Shown here piece by piece: positions 1 through 8,569 of a stretch of 64,000 bases of DNA. The position numbers and the translations under genes were made by a program. The notes beneath the pieces were generated by a model that worked only from the letters and a program-made list of their open reading frames with translations, searched no databases and was not told the DNA's origin. The stretch comes from Bradyrhizobium nitroreducens (GTDB lineage Bacteria; Pseudomonadota; Alphaproteobacteria; Rhizobiales; Xanthobacteraceae): assembly GCF_002776695.1 (NCBI RefSeq), contig NZ_LFJC01000003.1, positions 7,676,638 through 7,740,637 of the forward strand, in the 5' to 3' direction. The first letter of the stretch is position 1; each line of letters begins with the position of its first letter.

Positions 1-39
1 ACCCGGATCGCCGTCGACTTCGATCACATCGTGGTCTAG
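1..39 (+). CDS. C-terminal tail of a gene cut by the left edge
   Basis: Reading from base 1 gives twelve sense codons (T-R-I-A-V-D-F-D-H-I-V-V) followed by TAG at 37-39. The composition looks coding, and the stop lies 16 bases before the stop of the convergent IclR gene, which is a typical tail-to-tail arrangement. The fragment is too short to assign a family. It could also be chance open frame. Confidence 0.35.
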   Translation, partial: TRIAVDFDHIVV

Positions 40-55
40 TCGCGCCGACCCGCGT

Positions 56-913
56 TCAGCTCGTCAATCCCGACTTGATCGCGAGATCCTGCACCTGGCC
101 CGTCACCTGCATCAGCCGTGGCAGCGCCTGGTCGCGGAAGGCGGCCATGTCCATGCGCACCGCATCGATGGTGAGGCTCAATCCTCCGATCGCCACGCCC
201 TGCGCGTCGAAGATCGGTGTTGCCAGCGTGCGCAGGCCATAGGCGTTCTCTCCGTCGGAGACGGCGTAGCCCTTCTTCTTCACGAGGTCGAGCCGGGCGA
301 GCAGGGCGTCGAGATCGGTCAGCGTCCGCTCCGACAGTCTTACGCGCGGGCGCGATTCCAGTCGCGCGATCTGCTCGTCCCGCGCCAGCTGCGCCAGCAT
401 GACGTGGCCGAGCGCGGCGCTGTAGGCGGGAATACGCGTCCCCGGCCGGCGGTCCATCTTGTGGCGGTCGAGGCCGGCGCCGACGCGCGCGAGATAGACC
501 ACGTCGCCGCCGTCGAGGATGCCGAGCGAGGCCGCATCGCCGACCTCAGGCACGAGGTCGCGCAGCAACGGCTCGACCATCGGCCGCAGCGATCCGCGCG
601 TCAGCACGGTGTAGCCGAGGTCGAGACAGGCAACCCCGAGGCGGAACCGCCGGCTCTGCGGCACCGCCTGGAGATAGCCGAGCTCGACCAGGGTATGGAT
701 CAGGCGGAACGCCGTTCCGCGATCGAGATCGGCCCGTGCGGCAATCTCGCTCAGGCTCAGCTCGAAGGCCTCGCTGCTGAAACTCTGGAGCACGGCAAAG
801 GCCTTCCCGACGGAAGCAACGTAGTTCTTGGGATTCTTTGGCCCGGATTCAGGTTTACGCTTCGCGGCCTTTTGGACCTTGGCCATGCTCGAATGCCCCG
901 CCATGACAGCCAT
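56..913 (-). CDS. IclR-family transcriptional regulator
   Basis: This 285-residue protein has the IclR layout: a winged helix-turn-helix near residues 35-95 (LSEIAARADLDRGTAFRLI) and a C-terminal effector domain (residues about 110-275) containing PAYSAALGHVMLA and the late YGLRTLATPIFD segment. IclR proteins bind small acids and usually control the adjacent catabolic operon. It is divergent from the acid-sugar operon that starts at 1011, and a perfect inverted repeat at 967-983 lies between them, so local control is likely. Several in-frame ATGs occur in the first 10 codons (913, 904, 886) and none has a clearly superior ribosome site, so the exact start is uncertain. Confidence 0.9.
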   Translation of the reverse strand: MAVMAGHSSMAKVQKAAKRKPESGPKNPKNYVASVGKAFAVLQSFSSEAFELSLSEIAARADLDRGTAFRLIHTLVELGYLQAVPQSRRFRLGVACLDLGYTVLTRGSLRPMVEPLLRDLVPEVGDAASLGILDGGDVVYLARVGAGLDRHKMDRRPGTRIPAYSAALGHVMLAQLARDEQIARLESRPRVRLSERTLTDLDALLARLDLVKKKGYAVSDGENAYGLRTLATPIFDAQGVAIGGLSLTIDAVRMDMAAFRDQALPRLMQVTGQVQDLAIKSGLTS

Positions 914-966
914 CGCCCTTGACGCGGGGAGCGGCTGATTTTACGACAACGACAGCAAATAACAAA

Positions 967-983
967 TGTTCGCAATCCGAACA
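967..983. promoter_or_regulatory. Candidate IclR operator (TGTTCG-N5-CGAACA)
   Basis: A perfect inverted repeat with 6-bp arms TGTTCG and CGAACA and a 5-bp spacer CAATC lies in the 97-base gap between the IclR gene and the operon it faces. It is 28 bases upstream of the likely TTG start at 1011. Size and symmetry fit an IclR dimer site; binding itself is inference. Confidence 0.6.
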
Positions 984-1010
984 ATATCGTTCTGGCGATC
1001 GGAGGAAGTT

Positions 1011-1931
1011 TTGTCGACATCATCACTCCACCCTCATGGCGTGTTCTCCGCCGCGCTGACGCCGCTCGATGCCGTGCTTGCCCCCGATCACGCGCGTTTC
1101 GTGGAGCATTGCCGCTATCTCCTGGACGAAGGCTGCGACGGCATCGCGATGCTGGGCACCACGGGGGAGGCCAACTCCTTTTCCGTCGCGGAGCGCACCG
1201 CTCTGCTCGAAGCTGTCGTGGCCGCAGGCATCTCGCCGCAGCGGCTTCTGCCGGGCACCGGTGTTGCCGCACTCACCGAGACCGTCGCGCTGACGCGCCA
1301 CGCGCTCTCGTTCGGCGTCGAGACCGTGGTGATGCTGCCGCCGTTCTACTACAAGAACGTCACGGATGACGGCATCTTCGCCTCCTACAGCGAAGTGATG
1401 CAGCGTATCGGCGATGCGCGCCTGAAAGTCGTTCTCTATCACTATCCGCAAATGTCGGCGCAGCCGATCTCGCATGCCCTGATCGAACGATTGCGCAAGG
1501 CTTATCCGGCGACGTTCACCGGAATCAAGGATTCGTCCGGCGACTTCGCCAACATGACGGCGATGGTGGAGCGCTTCCCCGGGTTCGCCGTGCTCGGCGG
1601 CGCCGATCCGTTGATGCTGCCGCTGCTGCGCAAGGGCGGCGCTGGCTGCATCACCGCGACCTCCAACGTCGTCGCGCGCAGTCTGGCCTATGTCTTCAAG
1701 CATTTCGGCGACAGCGATGACGATCCGGTGCTGAAGGCGGCGCAGGCGCGCATCGTGCAGGCGCGCGAGCTGGTCTCGCAGTTCCCGCAGATGGCCTCGC
1801 TGAAGGCACTCACGGCCGATCGCACTGGGCATGCCGGATGGCAGCGTCTGCGGCCGCCGCTGGAGTCCTTGCAGCCGGACCAGCTGAAAGTGCTGCTCGC
1901 GAATGCCGCGGCGTTCGCCGCCTCCGCCTAG
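1011..1931 (+). CDS. Dihydrodipicolinate synthase (DapA/NanA) family lyase
   Basis: A class I aldolase of the DHDPS/N-acetylneuraminate lyase superfamily, about 306 residues, the usual length. The pyruvate-binding motif GTTGE (residues 49-53), the catalytic tyrosine in LYHYPQ and the Schiff-base lysine in TGIKDSSGD are all visible. I place the start at TTG 1011 because GGAGG at 1001-1005 precedes it by five bases; the upstream ATG at 966 would lie inside the operator. It heads an operon with an FAD dehydrogenase, an acid-sugar kinase and PdxA2, so it is more likely a catabolic 2-keto acid aldolase or dehydratase than the lysine-pathway enzyme. Substrate unknown. Confidence 0.88.
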   Translation: MSTSSLHPHGVFSAALTPLDAVLAPDHARFVEHCRYLLDEGCDGIAMLGTTGEANSFSVAERTALLEAVVAAGISPQRLLPGTGVAALTETVALTRHALSFGVETVVMLPPFYYKNVTDDGIFASYSEVMQRIGDARLKVVLYHYPQMSAQPISHALIERLRKAYPATFTGIKDSSGDFANMTAMVERFPGFAVLGGADPLMLPLLRKGGAGCITATSNVVARSLAYVFKHFGDSDDDPVLKAAQARIVQARELVSQFPQMASLKALTADRTGHAGWQRLRPPLESLQPDQLKVLLANAAAFAASA

Positions 1932-1958
1932 GCCGGGCCCGAAAGGCGAGGCGAACCG

Positions 1959-3398
1959 ATGTCCGACTCTTTCCTGGATGCGCTGGCCGGGCTCGCCGCA
2001 ATCGTCGGCGACAAGCACGTCATCGCGTCCGGGCCCGACCAGGAGCCCTACGTGGTGGACTGGCGCGGGCGCTATCACGGCCGCGCGGTCGCGGTGGTGA
2101 AGCCGGGCTCGACAGCCGAGGTCGCCGCCGTCGTGAAGTTCTGCGCCGCAAGGCGCCTCACGATCGTGCCGCAGGGTGGCAACACCGGCATGTGCGGGGC
2201 GGCGACGCCGGACGATCACGCGGGCAATGTGGTGATCCGGCTCGATCGGATGCGCGCTGTGCGCGACGTCAGCCCCCTCGCCAATACGATCACGGTGGAG
2301 GCCGGCTGTATCCTCGCGGAGGTACAGAACGCGGCCCGGGACGTCGATCGCTACTTTCCCTTGAGTCTGGGCGCCGAGGGCTCCTGTCAGATCGGCGGCA
2401 ATATCTCGACCAATGCGGGCGGAACCGCGGTGTTGCGCTACGGTCCGACGCGCGACCTCGTGCTCGGTCTCGAGGTCGTGCTGCCCGACGGGCGCGTCTT
2501 CAACGCCCTGCGCGCGCTGCGCAAGGACAATACCGGCTACGCGCTCAAGCAGCTTTTCATCGGCGCGGAGGGCACGCTCGGCATCGTCACCGCGGCCGTG
2601 CTGAAACTGTTCGCGCCGCCGCGCAGTTCGGCCCTGGCGCTATTGAAATTGCAGGGCGTCGAGCAGGCGCTCGAGATCATGCAGCGCCTGCGCGGCGCGA
2701 TCGGCGACCGGCTCGGCAGCCTCGAGATCATGTCGCGGTCGCAGATCGAGGCGATCGCCTCGACCGTGCCGCACGTCACCATTCCCTTCGAGCTGACGAC
2801 GCCGTGGTATCTGATCGTCGAGCTGACCGATACGCTTGTAGGCGTCGACCTCAACGAGCCGCTGGCTGCCGTTCTCGCGGATGCGATGGAAGCAGGGCTG
2901 GCCGAGGACGCCATATTGGCCTCCAACCTGGCGCAGGCGAAGGCGATCTGGGCCGTCAGGCACAGCGTGTCCGAAGGCAACAAGCGCAGCGGCTATGTGG
3001 TGTCGCATGACAGCGTGGTGCCGCTGGAGCGTCAGGCGGCTTTCGTCAACAATGTCGAAGCCCGCATCAAGGCGGCTGTCCCTCATGCCAACGTCGTGAT
3101 GCACGGTCATATTGGCGACGGCAACATCCACGTCGTGGCCCTGATCGATCGGGTACATTGCCAGGATCCGGAAGTGACGGCGAGGCTGGTGGCGCAAATC
3201 AACGAGATCGTCGATGACGAGACCGCGGCGCAGGGCGGGGCGATCAGTGCCGAGCACGGCATCGGCATCACCAATCGCGGCAGGCTTGCCCGCGTCGCCG
3301 ATCCGCTCGACATCGACCTGATGCGTGATATCAAGCGATTGCTCGACCCGCACGGGCTGATGAATCCCGGCAAGATTTTCGGCGCGGGAGCTGCATGA
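1959..3398 (+). CDS. FAD-binding oxidoreductase, GlcD/D-2-hydroxyacid dehydrogenase type
   Basis: This 479-residue protein has the PCMH-type FAD-binding domain in its N-terminal half (IVPQGGNTGMCGAATP, then GSCQIGGNISTNAGG) and the FAD-oxidase C-terminal domain (VMHGHIGDGNIHVV, ISAEHGIGI, LMNPGKIF). These motifs mark the glycolate oxidase GlcD / D-lactate dehydrogenase / D2HGDH group, which oxidises D-2-hydroxy acids to 2-keto acids and passes electrons to a quinone or flavoprotein. It follows the lyase gene by 27 bases and overlaps the next gene by ATGA. In this operon it could oxidise a 2-hydroxy acid sugar. A paralogue lies at 57630-59105. Confidence 0.9.
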   Translation: MSDSFLDALAGLAAIVGDKHVIASGPDQEPYVVDWRGRYHGRAVAVVKPGSTAEVAAVVKFCAARRLTIVPQGGNTGMCGAATPDDHAGNVVIRLDRMRAVRDVSPLANTITVEAGCILAEVQNAARDVDRYFPLSLGAEGSCQIGGNISTNAGGTAVLRYGPTRDLVLGLEVVLPDGRVFNALRALRKDNTGYALKQLFIGAEGTLGIVTAAVLKLFAPPRSSALALLKLQGVEQALEIMQRLRGAIGDRLGSLEIMSRSQIEAIASTVPHVTIPFELTTPWYLIVELTDTLVGVDLNEPLAAVLADAMEAGLAEDAILASNLAQAKAIWAVRHSVSEGNKRSGYVVSHDSVVPLERQAAFVNNVEARIKAAVPHANVVMHGHIGDGNIHVVALIDRVHCQDPEVTARLVAQINEIVDDETAAQGGAISAEHGIGITNRGRLARVADPLDIDLMRDIKRLLDPHGLMNPGKIFGAGAA

Positions 3399-4507
3399 CG
3401 ATGACGAGCGTCCGGCTGCTTGCTGACGACCTCACCGGTGCGCTCGACACCGCGGCGGAGTTCGTCGGCCTGTGCGGACCTTTCGATGTCATCTGGTCGG
3501 AAGGGTCTGCGCCGCTGGATTCCGGGAGCCTGGCAATCGATAGCGGCACCCGTGAGCGCGCGAAGGACGAGAGCATCAGGATCGTCGGACGCTTGGCGTC
3601 CCATCTTCTGGGCGCGACAATCGCCTACAAGAAGGTCGATAGCCTGTTGCGGGGGGCGTGGGCGGCAGAGCTCGGCGCCTGCCTGAAAGGCGGTCACTTT
3701 GCATCCTGCGTGGTCGCGCCCGCATTTGATTATCAGGGACGCCGCACCGCAGGCGGGCAGCAATTCGCACGCACGGTGCAGGGCGAGTGGCATCGGGTCG
3801 GCGACGATCTCCTGACCCAGTTGCAACGCGAGGGCCTCGAGGCGCGGCAGGGCAGCTCCGATACGCCATCGCGGGGCGGTGTTCAGGTCTTCGACGCCGA
3901 GAGTGACATCGACCTCGACCGCGTCGTCGAGATGGGACGGCGCATGCCGGGTCCCGTGCTGTGGTGCGGAAGCGGCGGACTGGCCGGTGCGCTGGCGCGC
4001 AGTCACCGTGCCGATGCGCCGGACCAATTGAAGCTGCCCGTGCTGGGGCTGTTCGGCTCCGATCAGCCCGCCACGGCGGCGCAACTGGCGACGTGCGGCG
4101 AGGCTGCGATGACACTTGCGGAGGGCGAGGGCGCGGACCGCGTTCGGCGCAAGCTGGTCGACGATCGCGTGGCGATGGTCAAGTTCTCGCTCGCCGAAGG
4201 CCTGACGCGCACTGAGGCGGCGCGGCGGATCGCGTACGAACTGACCGCGTTGATCGCGACGCTCGATCGACCCGGCACGTTGATCGTGGCCGGCGGCGAG
4301 ACCTTGAAGGCGGCGTGTGTTGGTCTTGATGCCCATGCCCTCCAGGTGACGGGGCGTATCGTCCCGGGATTGCCGCGTTCGATCCTGCAAGGCGGGCGCT
4401 GGGCCGGCGTTGACGTCATCTCGAAATCAGGCGCATTCGGTTCCAGCGGGCTGTGGCGTGACCTGCTCCGGAACAATCATCTGCTCAGAATGGAGGGTCC
4501 GATATGA
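3395..4507 (+). CDS. dtnK: Four-carbon acid sugar kinase (DUF1537/OtnK-DtnK family)
   Basis: A 370-residue member of the DUF1537 kinase family, which phosphorylates tetronate-type acid sugars. The N-terminal signature LLADDLTGALDTA, the central KKVDSLLRGAW segment and the C-terminal nucleotide-binding region (AGGETLKAACVGL, then VISKSGAFG) are in the expected order. The start overlaps the previous stop (ATGA at 3395-3398), and the end overlaps the pdxA2 start in the same way, indicating translational coupling. In characterised systems a DUF1537 kinase next to PdxA2 makes D-threonate 4-phosphate, so the dtnK symbol is an inference from context; a D-erythronate or other tetronate substrate is possible. 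Confidence 0.87.
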   Translation: MTMTSVRLLADDLTGALDTAAEFVGLCGPFDVIWSEGSAPLDSGSLAIDSGTRERAKDESIRIVGRLASHLLGATIAYKKVDSLLRGAWAAELGACLKGGHFASCVVAPAFDYQGRRTAGGQQFARTVQGEWHRVGDDLLTQLQREGLEARQGSSDTPSRGGVQVFDAESDIDLDRVVEMGRRMPGPVLWCGSGGLAGALARSHRADAPDQLKLPVLGLFGSDQPATAAQLATCGEAAMTLAEGEGADRVRRKLVDDRVAMVKFSLAEGLTRTEAARRIAYELTALIATLDRPGTLIVAGGETLKAACVGLDAHALQVTGRIVPGLPRSILQGGRWAGVDVISKSGAFGSSGLWRDLLRNNHLLRMEGPI

Positions 4508-5541
4508 CCTCTCGTCATCTTGCCATCACCATGGGCGATCCGGCCGGGATCGGGCCGGAGATCATCGTCAAGGCCTGCGTCGGGCTGAAGGAGCGGATCG
4601 CGAAGGGCGATCTGCGCCTGCTCGTGATCGGCAGCGGCGCAGCGCTGGAAGGCGCAAAGGCCGCGCTCGGCGCCGACGTCGCCATCCCCCAGGTCATGGC
4701 CGACGATCGCGAATGGCCCAATCTCTGTTACCTCCAGGCCGACACCGAGGGGGATCCGATCAAGCCCGGCGTGCTCAGCGCCGATGGCGGCCGCTTTGCC
4801 TACAAGGCGATCGAGCAGGGCGTACGCCTGACGCAGGCCGGCCGGACCGCGGCGATCGTCACGGCGCCGCTCAACAAGGAAGCGCTCAACAAGGCGGGTT
4901 ATCATTTCCCTGGCCATACCGAGATGCTGGCGCATCTCACCGGGGTGCGTGGCTCGGTGATGCTTCTTGCCCATGGCAACATGCGTGTCAGCCATGTCTC
5001 GACCCATGTCGCCCTGGAGGACGTGCCGAAGCGTCTGACGCCGGAGCGTCTGCGCATGGTGATCGACCTCACCAACGATGCCTTGCTGCGGCTCGGCATC
5101 GCCAAGCCGAAGATCGCGATTGCCGCGCTCAATCCGCATGCCGGCGAGGGCGGTCTGTTCGGCCGGCAGGATATCGACGTGTCAGCGCCGACGATTGCGA
5201 AGGCGGTCGCCGATGGTCTCGACGTCGTCGGCCCGGTGCCCGGCGACACCATCTTTGTCAAGCTGCGCGCCGGCCAGTACGATGCAGCGGTCGCGATGTA
5301 TCACGACCAGGGCCACATCCCGGTCAAACTGCTCGGCTTCCAGGTCGATCCCGCGACCGGCCGCTGGCAGGAGCTGTCCGGCGTCAACATCACGCTGGGC
5401 CTGCCGATCATCCGCACCTCCGTCGATCACGGCACGGCCTTCGACATTGCCGGCAAGGGCATCGCCAACGAGCACAGCCTGATCGAGGCCATCGACTATG
5501 CCGAGCGGCTGGCCGCCGGCGTCTCCGCATCGAAGTCATGA
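4504..5541 (+). CDS. pdxA2: PdxA2-type 4-phospho-D-threonate 3-dehydrogenase
   Basis: A 345-residue PdxA-family enzyme. PdxA proteins oxidise 4-phosphohydroxy acids with NAD and then decarboxylate them; paralogues beside DUF1537 kinases produce dihydroxyacetone phosphate from phosphorylated tetronates. The diagnostic MGDPAGIGPEI start, TAPLNKEAL, HFPGHTEMLA and the metal-ligand segment MYHDQGHIP are present. It overlaps the kinase gene by four bases and is followed ten bases later by the alcohol dehydrogenase gene. A role in pyridoxine synthesis is less likely because the gene sits in a catabolic operon rather than with ksgA/surA. Confidence 0.9.
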   Translation: MTSRHLAITMGDPAGIGPEIIVKACVGLKERIAKGDLRLLVIGSGAALEGAKAALGADVAIPQVMADDREWPNLCYLQADTEGDPIKPGVLSADGGRFAYKAIEQGVRLTQAGRTAAIVTAPLNKEALNKAGYHFPGHTEMLAHLTGVRGSVMLLAHGNMRVSHVSTHVALEDVPKRLTPERLRMVIDLTNDALLRLGIAKPKIAIAALNPHAGEGGLFGRQDIDVSAPTIAKAVADGLDVVGPVPGDTIFVKLRAGQYDAAVAMYHDQGHIPVKLLGFQVDPATGRWQELSGVNITLGLPIIRTSVDHGTAFDIAGKGIANEHSLIEAIDYAERLAAGVSASKS

Positions 5542-5551
5542 GACTGAGCCT

Positions 5552-6682
5552 ATGACCAACGCCTTCACGCCCATCGAAATCCAACGTCCCACCATCCTGG
5601 AGTTCGGCAACGGCACCATCACCGCCGCGGCGCGCTTTGCCGAGCGGATCGGCGCCAGGCGGCCGCTGGTGATCTCCGATCCCTTCAATGCTGCTCGCGT
5701 CGACACGCTGGCGCTGCCGGGGGCTGTAAAAGTGTTCGGCGATGTCAAGCCCGAGCCGGACCTGCCCAATCTGGAGACGGCGGTGGCGATGGCGAAGGAC
5801 GTTAAGCCCGACCTCGTTGTCGGGTTTGGCGGCGGCAGCGCAATGGATCTCGCCAAGCTCGTCGCGGTGATGTGCACGTCCGACGTGCCCTTTGCCGATA
5901 TCGTCGGGCCCGAGAAGGTGGCCGGCCGCAGCGTGGCGCTGATGCAGATCCCGACGACGTCGGGCACCGGCAGCGAAGCCGGCACCCGCGCGCTCGTTAC
6001 CGATCCCGTCAGCCAGAACAAGCAGGCGGTGCAGAGCCGCTTCATGCTGGCCGACATCGCCATCGTCGATCCGGATCTGACGATGACCGTGCCGAGGGAA
6101 GTCACCGCGGCGACCGGCGTCGATGCGCTGGCGCATTGCGTTGAGGCCTATACCAGCCGCAAGGCGCATCCGACCATCGACCTCTATGCGCTCGAGGGCG
6201 CACGGCTGGTCGGACACTATCTCGCGCGCGCGGTGGCCGACGGCGACGACCGCGAGGCGCGCGCGGGCCTTTCGCTGGCCTCGCTCTATGGCGGCTATTG
6301 CCTGGGACCGGTGAACACGACCGCCGGCCACGCCGTGGCCTATCCGCTCGGCACGCGTCACCACGTGGCGCATGGACTGGCCTGCGCGGTGATTTTCCCG
6401 CACACGCTGGCCTTCAACATGCCGGCCGTGGAGGCGAAGACGATCGCGGTGCTGGGTGCGCTGGGCTTGCCGGAGCGCACCGATCCGAAGCTCGCATTCG
6501 ACGCCACTTACGGGTTCTGCAAGAACCTCGGCATCGAGATGCGGCTGTCCGCGCTCGGCGTGCCCAGGAACGACCTCGGCGTGATGGCGGATGAGGCGCA
6601 CGCCATTCGCCGCCTGCTCGACAACAATCCGCGCGATCTTAGCCGGGATGCGATCCTGAACATGTACGACGCCGCGTTCTGA
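5552..6682 (+). CDS. Iron-containing alcohol dehydrogenase
   Basis: A group III Fe-dependent alcohol dehydrogenase of about 376 residues. The NAD(P) segment GFGGGSAMDLAKL and the metal-binding region DALAHCVEAY followed by GHAVAYPLGTRHHVAHG supply the Asp and three His ligands expected. The start is ATG 5552, ten bases after pdxA2; an upstream in-frame extension of 18 codons would overlap pdxA2 and lacks a ribosome site. In the operon it may reduce an aldehyde released by the aldolase or oxidise a hydroxy acid. The substrate cannot be read from sequence. Confidence 0.9.
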   Translation: MTNAFTPIEIQRPTILEFGNGTITAAARFAERIGARRPLVISDPFNAARVDTLALPGAVKVFGDVKPEPDLPNLETAVAMAKDVKPDLVVGFGGGSAMDLAKLVAVMCTSDVPFADIVGPEKVAGRSVALMQIPTTSGTGSEAGTRALVTDPVSQNKQAVQSRFMLADIAIVDPDLTMTVPREVTAATGVDALAHCVEAYTSRKAHPTIDLYALEGARLVGHYLARAVADGDDREARAGLSLASLYGGYCLGPVNTTAGHAVAYPLGTRHHVAHGLACAVIFPHTLAFNMPAVEAKTIAVLGALGLPERTDPKLAFDATYGFCKNLGIEMRLSALGVPRNDLGVMADEAHAIRRLLDNNPRDLSRDAILNMYDAAF

Positions 6683-6739
6683 CGCTTCCGTCGCGCGCGG
6701 CCCCCGATCAACAACACGGTAAAGGTGGAGGAAACTTCG

Positions 6740-7711
6740 ATGAGATCGATGTGGCTTGGTCTTGTGTCGGCAGTGCTGCTGGCGACGTCACCGGTGAAGG
6801 CGCAGGATGCTTATCCGTCCAAGCAGGTGACGGTGATCGTTCCCTTCGCCGCCGGCGGCACGGCTGACATCTTCGCGCGCATGGTCTCGAACCATCTGCA
6901 GACGAAGTTCGGCAAGCCGTTCGTGGTCGAGAATGTCGCCGGTGCCGGCTCGATCCTCGGCGTGACGCGGCTGGCGAAATCGGCGCCGGATGGCATCACG
7001 CTCGGCCTTGCGAGCACGTCCGCTCTTGCGATCAACCCGTCGCTCTACGGGCCGAAGCTCAGCTACCAGCCGGACAAGGATCTGGTGCCGGTCGCCCAGA
7101 TCAGCGTCGTGCCCAACGTGCTCGTCGTCAATCCCAACAAGATCAAGGCGCGCACCGTGCCGGAGCTGATCGCCTATCTGAGGGCGAATCCGGACAAGGT
7201 CTCGTTCGGCTCGGCCGGCGTCGGCACGTCCCAGCATCTTGCCGGCGAGCTGTTTCAGCAGATGACCGGCACCAAGATGGTGCACGTTCCCTACAAGGGC
7301 TCCAGCCAGATGCTGACGGACCTGCTCAGCGGCCAGATTGATCTGGCCTTCGACAACGTGCCGCTGCTGCTACCGCAGGTGAAGACCGGCCAATTGGCGC
7401 TGCTGGCGACCGCAACGCCGAAGCGCGCCGACTTCGATCCGCAGGCGCCGGCCGTTGCCGAATTCCTGCCCGGGTTCGAGGCGGTGGCCTGGCACGGCTT
7501 CTTCGTGCCGTCTGGCACGCCGAAGCCGATCGTCGAAAAGCTGTCGGCCGAGATCCGCGCCTTCATGCAGCAGCCGGAGACGGTGCAGAAGCTGGCCGAG
7601 CTCGGTGCCACCGCCGTCGCCGTGGATTCCGAGCCGTTCGCGGCCTACATCGCCGCCGAGACGGCGCGCTGGAAGAAGGTGATCGAGGCCGCGAACATCA
7701 AGCTGGACTAG
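6740..7711 (+). CDS. Tripartite tricarboxylate transporter substrate-binding protein (TctC/Bug family)
   Basis: A 323-residue periplasmic binding protein with a Sec signal peptide (residues about 1-24, ending SPVKAQDA) and the Bug-family features VTVIVPFAAGGTADIFAR, HVPYKGSSQ and LLSGQIDLAFDN. Such proteins bind carboxylates and deliver them to TctAB membrane subunits. GGAGG at 6728-6732 precedes ATG 6740 and fixes the start. It is the last gene of the acid-sugar operon, and no tctA or tctB is nearby, so it probably uses membrane subunits encoded elsewhere or acts as a sensor. Confidence 0.9.
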   Translation: MRSMWLGLVSAVLLATSPVKAQDAYPSKQVTVIVPFAAGGTADIFARMVSNHLQTKFGKPFVVENVAGAGSILGVTRLAKSAPDGITLGLASTSALAINPSLYGPKLSYQPDKDLVPVAQISVVPNVLVVNPNKIKARTVPELIAYLRANPDKVSFGSAGVGTSQHLAGELFQQMTGTKMVHVPYKGSSQMLTDLLSGQIDLAFDNVPLLLPQVKTGQLALLATATPKRADFDPQAPAVAEFLPGFEAVAWHGFFVPSGTPKPIVEKLSAEIRAFMQQPETVQKLAELGATAVAVDSEPFAAYIAAETARWKKVIEAANIKLD

Positions 7712-7927
7712 GCGACAGAGCCACGGCGAAGTTTGGCTGGCGAAGCGCGTGAATGGTCGGGTCCCGCTCCTCCTGTTGAGGAGAGACGCCCCATCCACCG
7801 CAGCGCTTGCCAGCCCGGGGGCGAGCGGGTAGAACCCTGCCACGCCTGAGCCGTGATTTGCGCCAAACGCGCTTCCGGCGACAGTCGAACAAATAATCAA
7901 GTCATTGAATTTGTTCGACTATTCCGT

Positions 7928-8001
7928 TGGGGAATGGTGTAACGGTAGCACAACAGACTCTGACTCTGTTTGTCTTGGTTCGAATCCAGGTTCCCCAGCC
8001 A
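7928..8001 (+). tRNA. tRNA-Gln (anticodon CTG)
   Basis: A complete cloverleaf can be drawn. Acceptor TGGGGAA (7928-7934) pairs with TTCCCCA (7991-7997). The anticodon stem ACAGA/TCTGT encloses the seven-base loop CTCTGAC with anticodon CTG, and the T loop is TTCGAAT. Discriminator G 7998 is followed by a genomically encoded CCA (7999-8001). It reads glutamine codon CAG. Confidence 0.96.
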
Positions 8002-8173
8002 GTTCCGGGCGCTCTTCCAAAATCCACGTCCCCGGTATGCCGCTCGGCGGGGACGTCCGGTTCATTGGCCGTGCGCCGCTCGCGACGGTTTGCCTCATCC
8101 TCAAATCGCATCCCGCCGTCGGATCGCCGCGCTCCTCATCGTCCTTGGGTCATACAACCCAAGGAGATCCGTG

Positions 8174-8536
8174 ATGCCCTATGTCGATGGTTTCGTTCTG
8201 GCCGTGCCGAAGGACAAGGTCGAGGCCTACAAGACGCTGGCGACGACCGCCTGCGCGCTCTGGATGGAGCACGGCGCGCTCGATTATGTCGAGTGCATCG
8301 CCGACGATGTTCCCTATGGCGAGCTGACCTCGTTTCCGCGCGCGGTGATGGCTGGGGAGGACGAGGTCGTGGTGTTCTCCTGGATCGTCTACCCCGACCG
8401 GGCGACCCGCGATGCCGTCAACAAGAAGGTGATGGCAGACCCGCGGCTGAAGATGGAGGGCGTGCCGTTCGACGGCAAGCGCATGATCTATGGCGGCTTC
8501 ACGACGCTGCTGCGGGCGAGCGACGTCGTCGGCTGA
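8174..8536 (+). CDS. DUF1428 domain protein
   Basis: A 120-residue protein of the DUF1428 family, a dimeric alpha/beta-barrel fold like the ABM/EthD superfamily, of unknown function. The opening MPYVDGFVLAVPKDKVEAY, the ALDYVECIADDVP segment and the C-terminal MIYGGFTTLL are characteristic. AAGGAG at 8161-8166 sits seven bases before ATG 8174 and sets the start. It lies 172 bases after tRNA-Gln and appears to be a single-gene unit. Confidence 0.85.
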   Translation: MPYVDGFVLAVPKDKVEAYKTLATTACALWMEHGALDYVECIADDVPYGELTSFPRAVMAGEDEVVVFSWIVYPDRATRDAVNKKVMADPRLKMEGVPFDGKRMIYGGFTTLLRASDVVG

Positions 8537-8569
8537 CGGAGACTGACGGCAACAAGCGAGGTGGCCCGC

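Noticed and set aside
1838..3010. 390-codon frame overlapping the first FAD dehydrogenase
   Set aside because: Arg/Ala/Gly-rich sequence without motifs, fully overlapped by a gene with intact FAD-binding signatures.
7998..8174. Possible integration site at the tRNA-Gln 3' end
   Set aside because: No integrase gene and no direct repeat of the tRNA 3' end seen downstream in the window.
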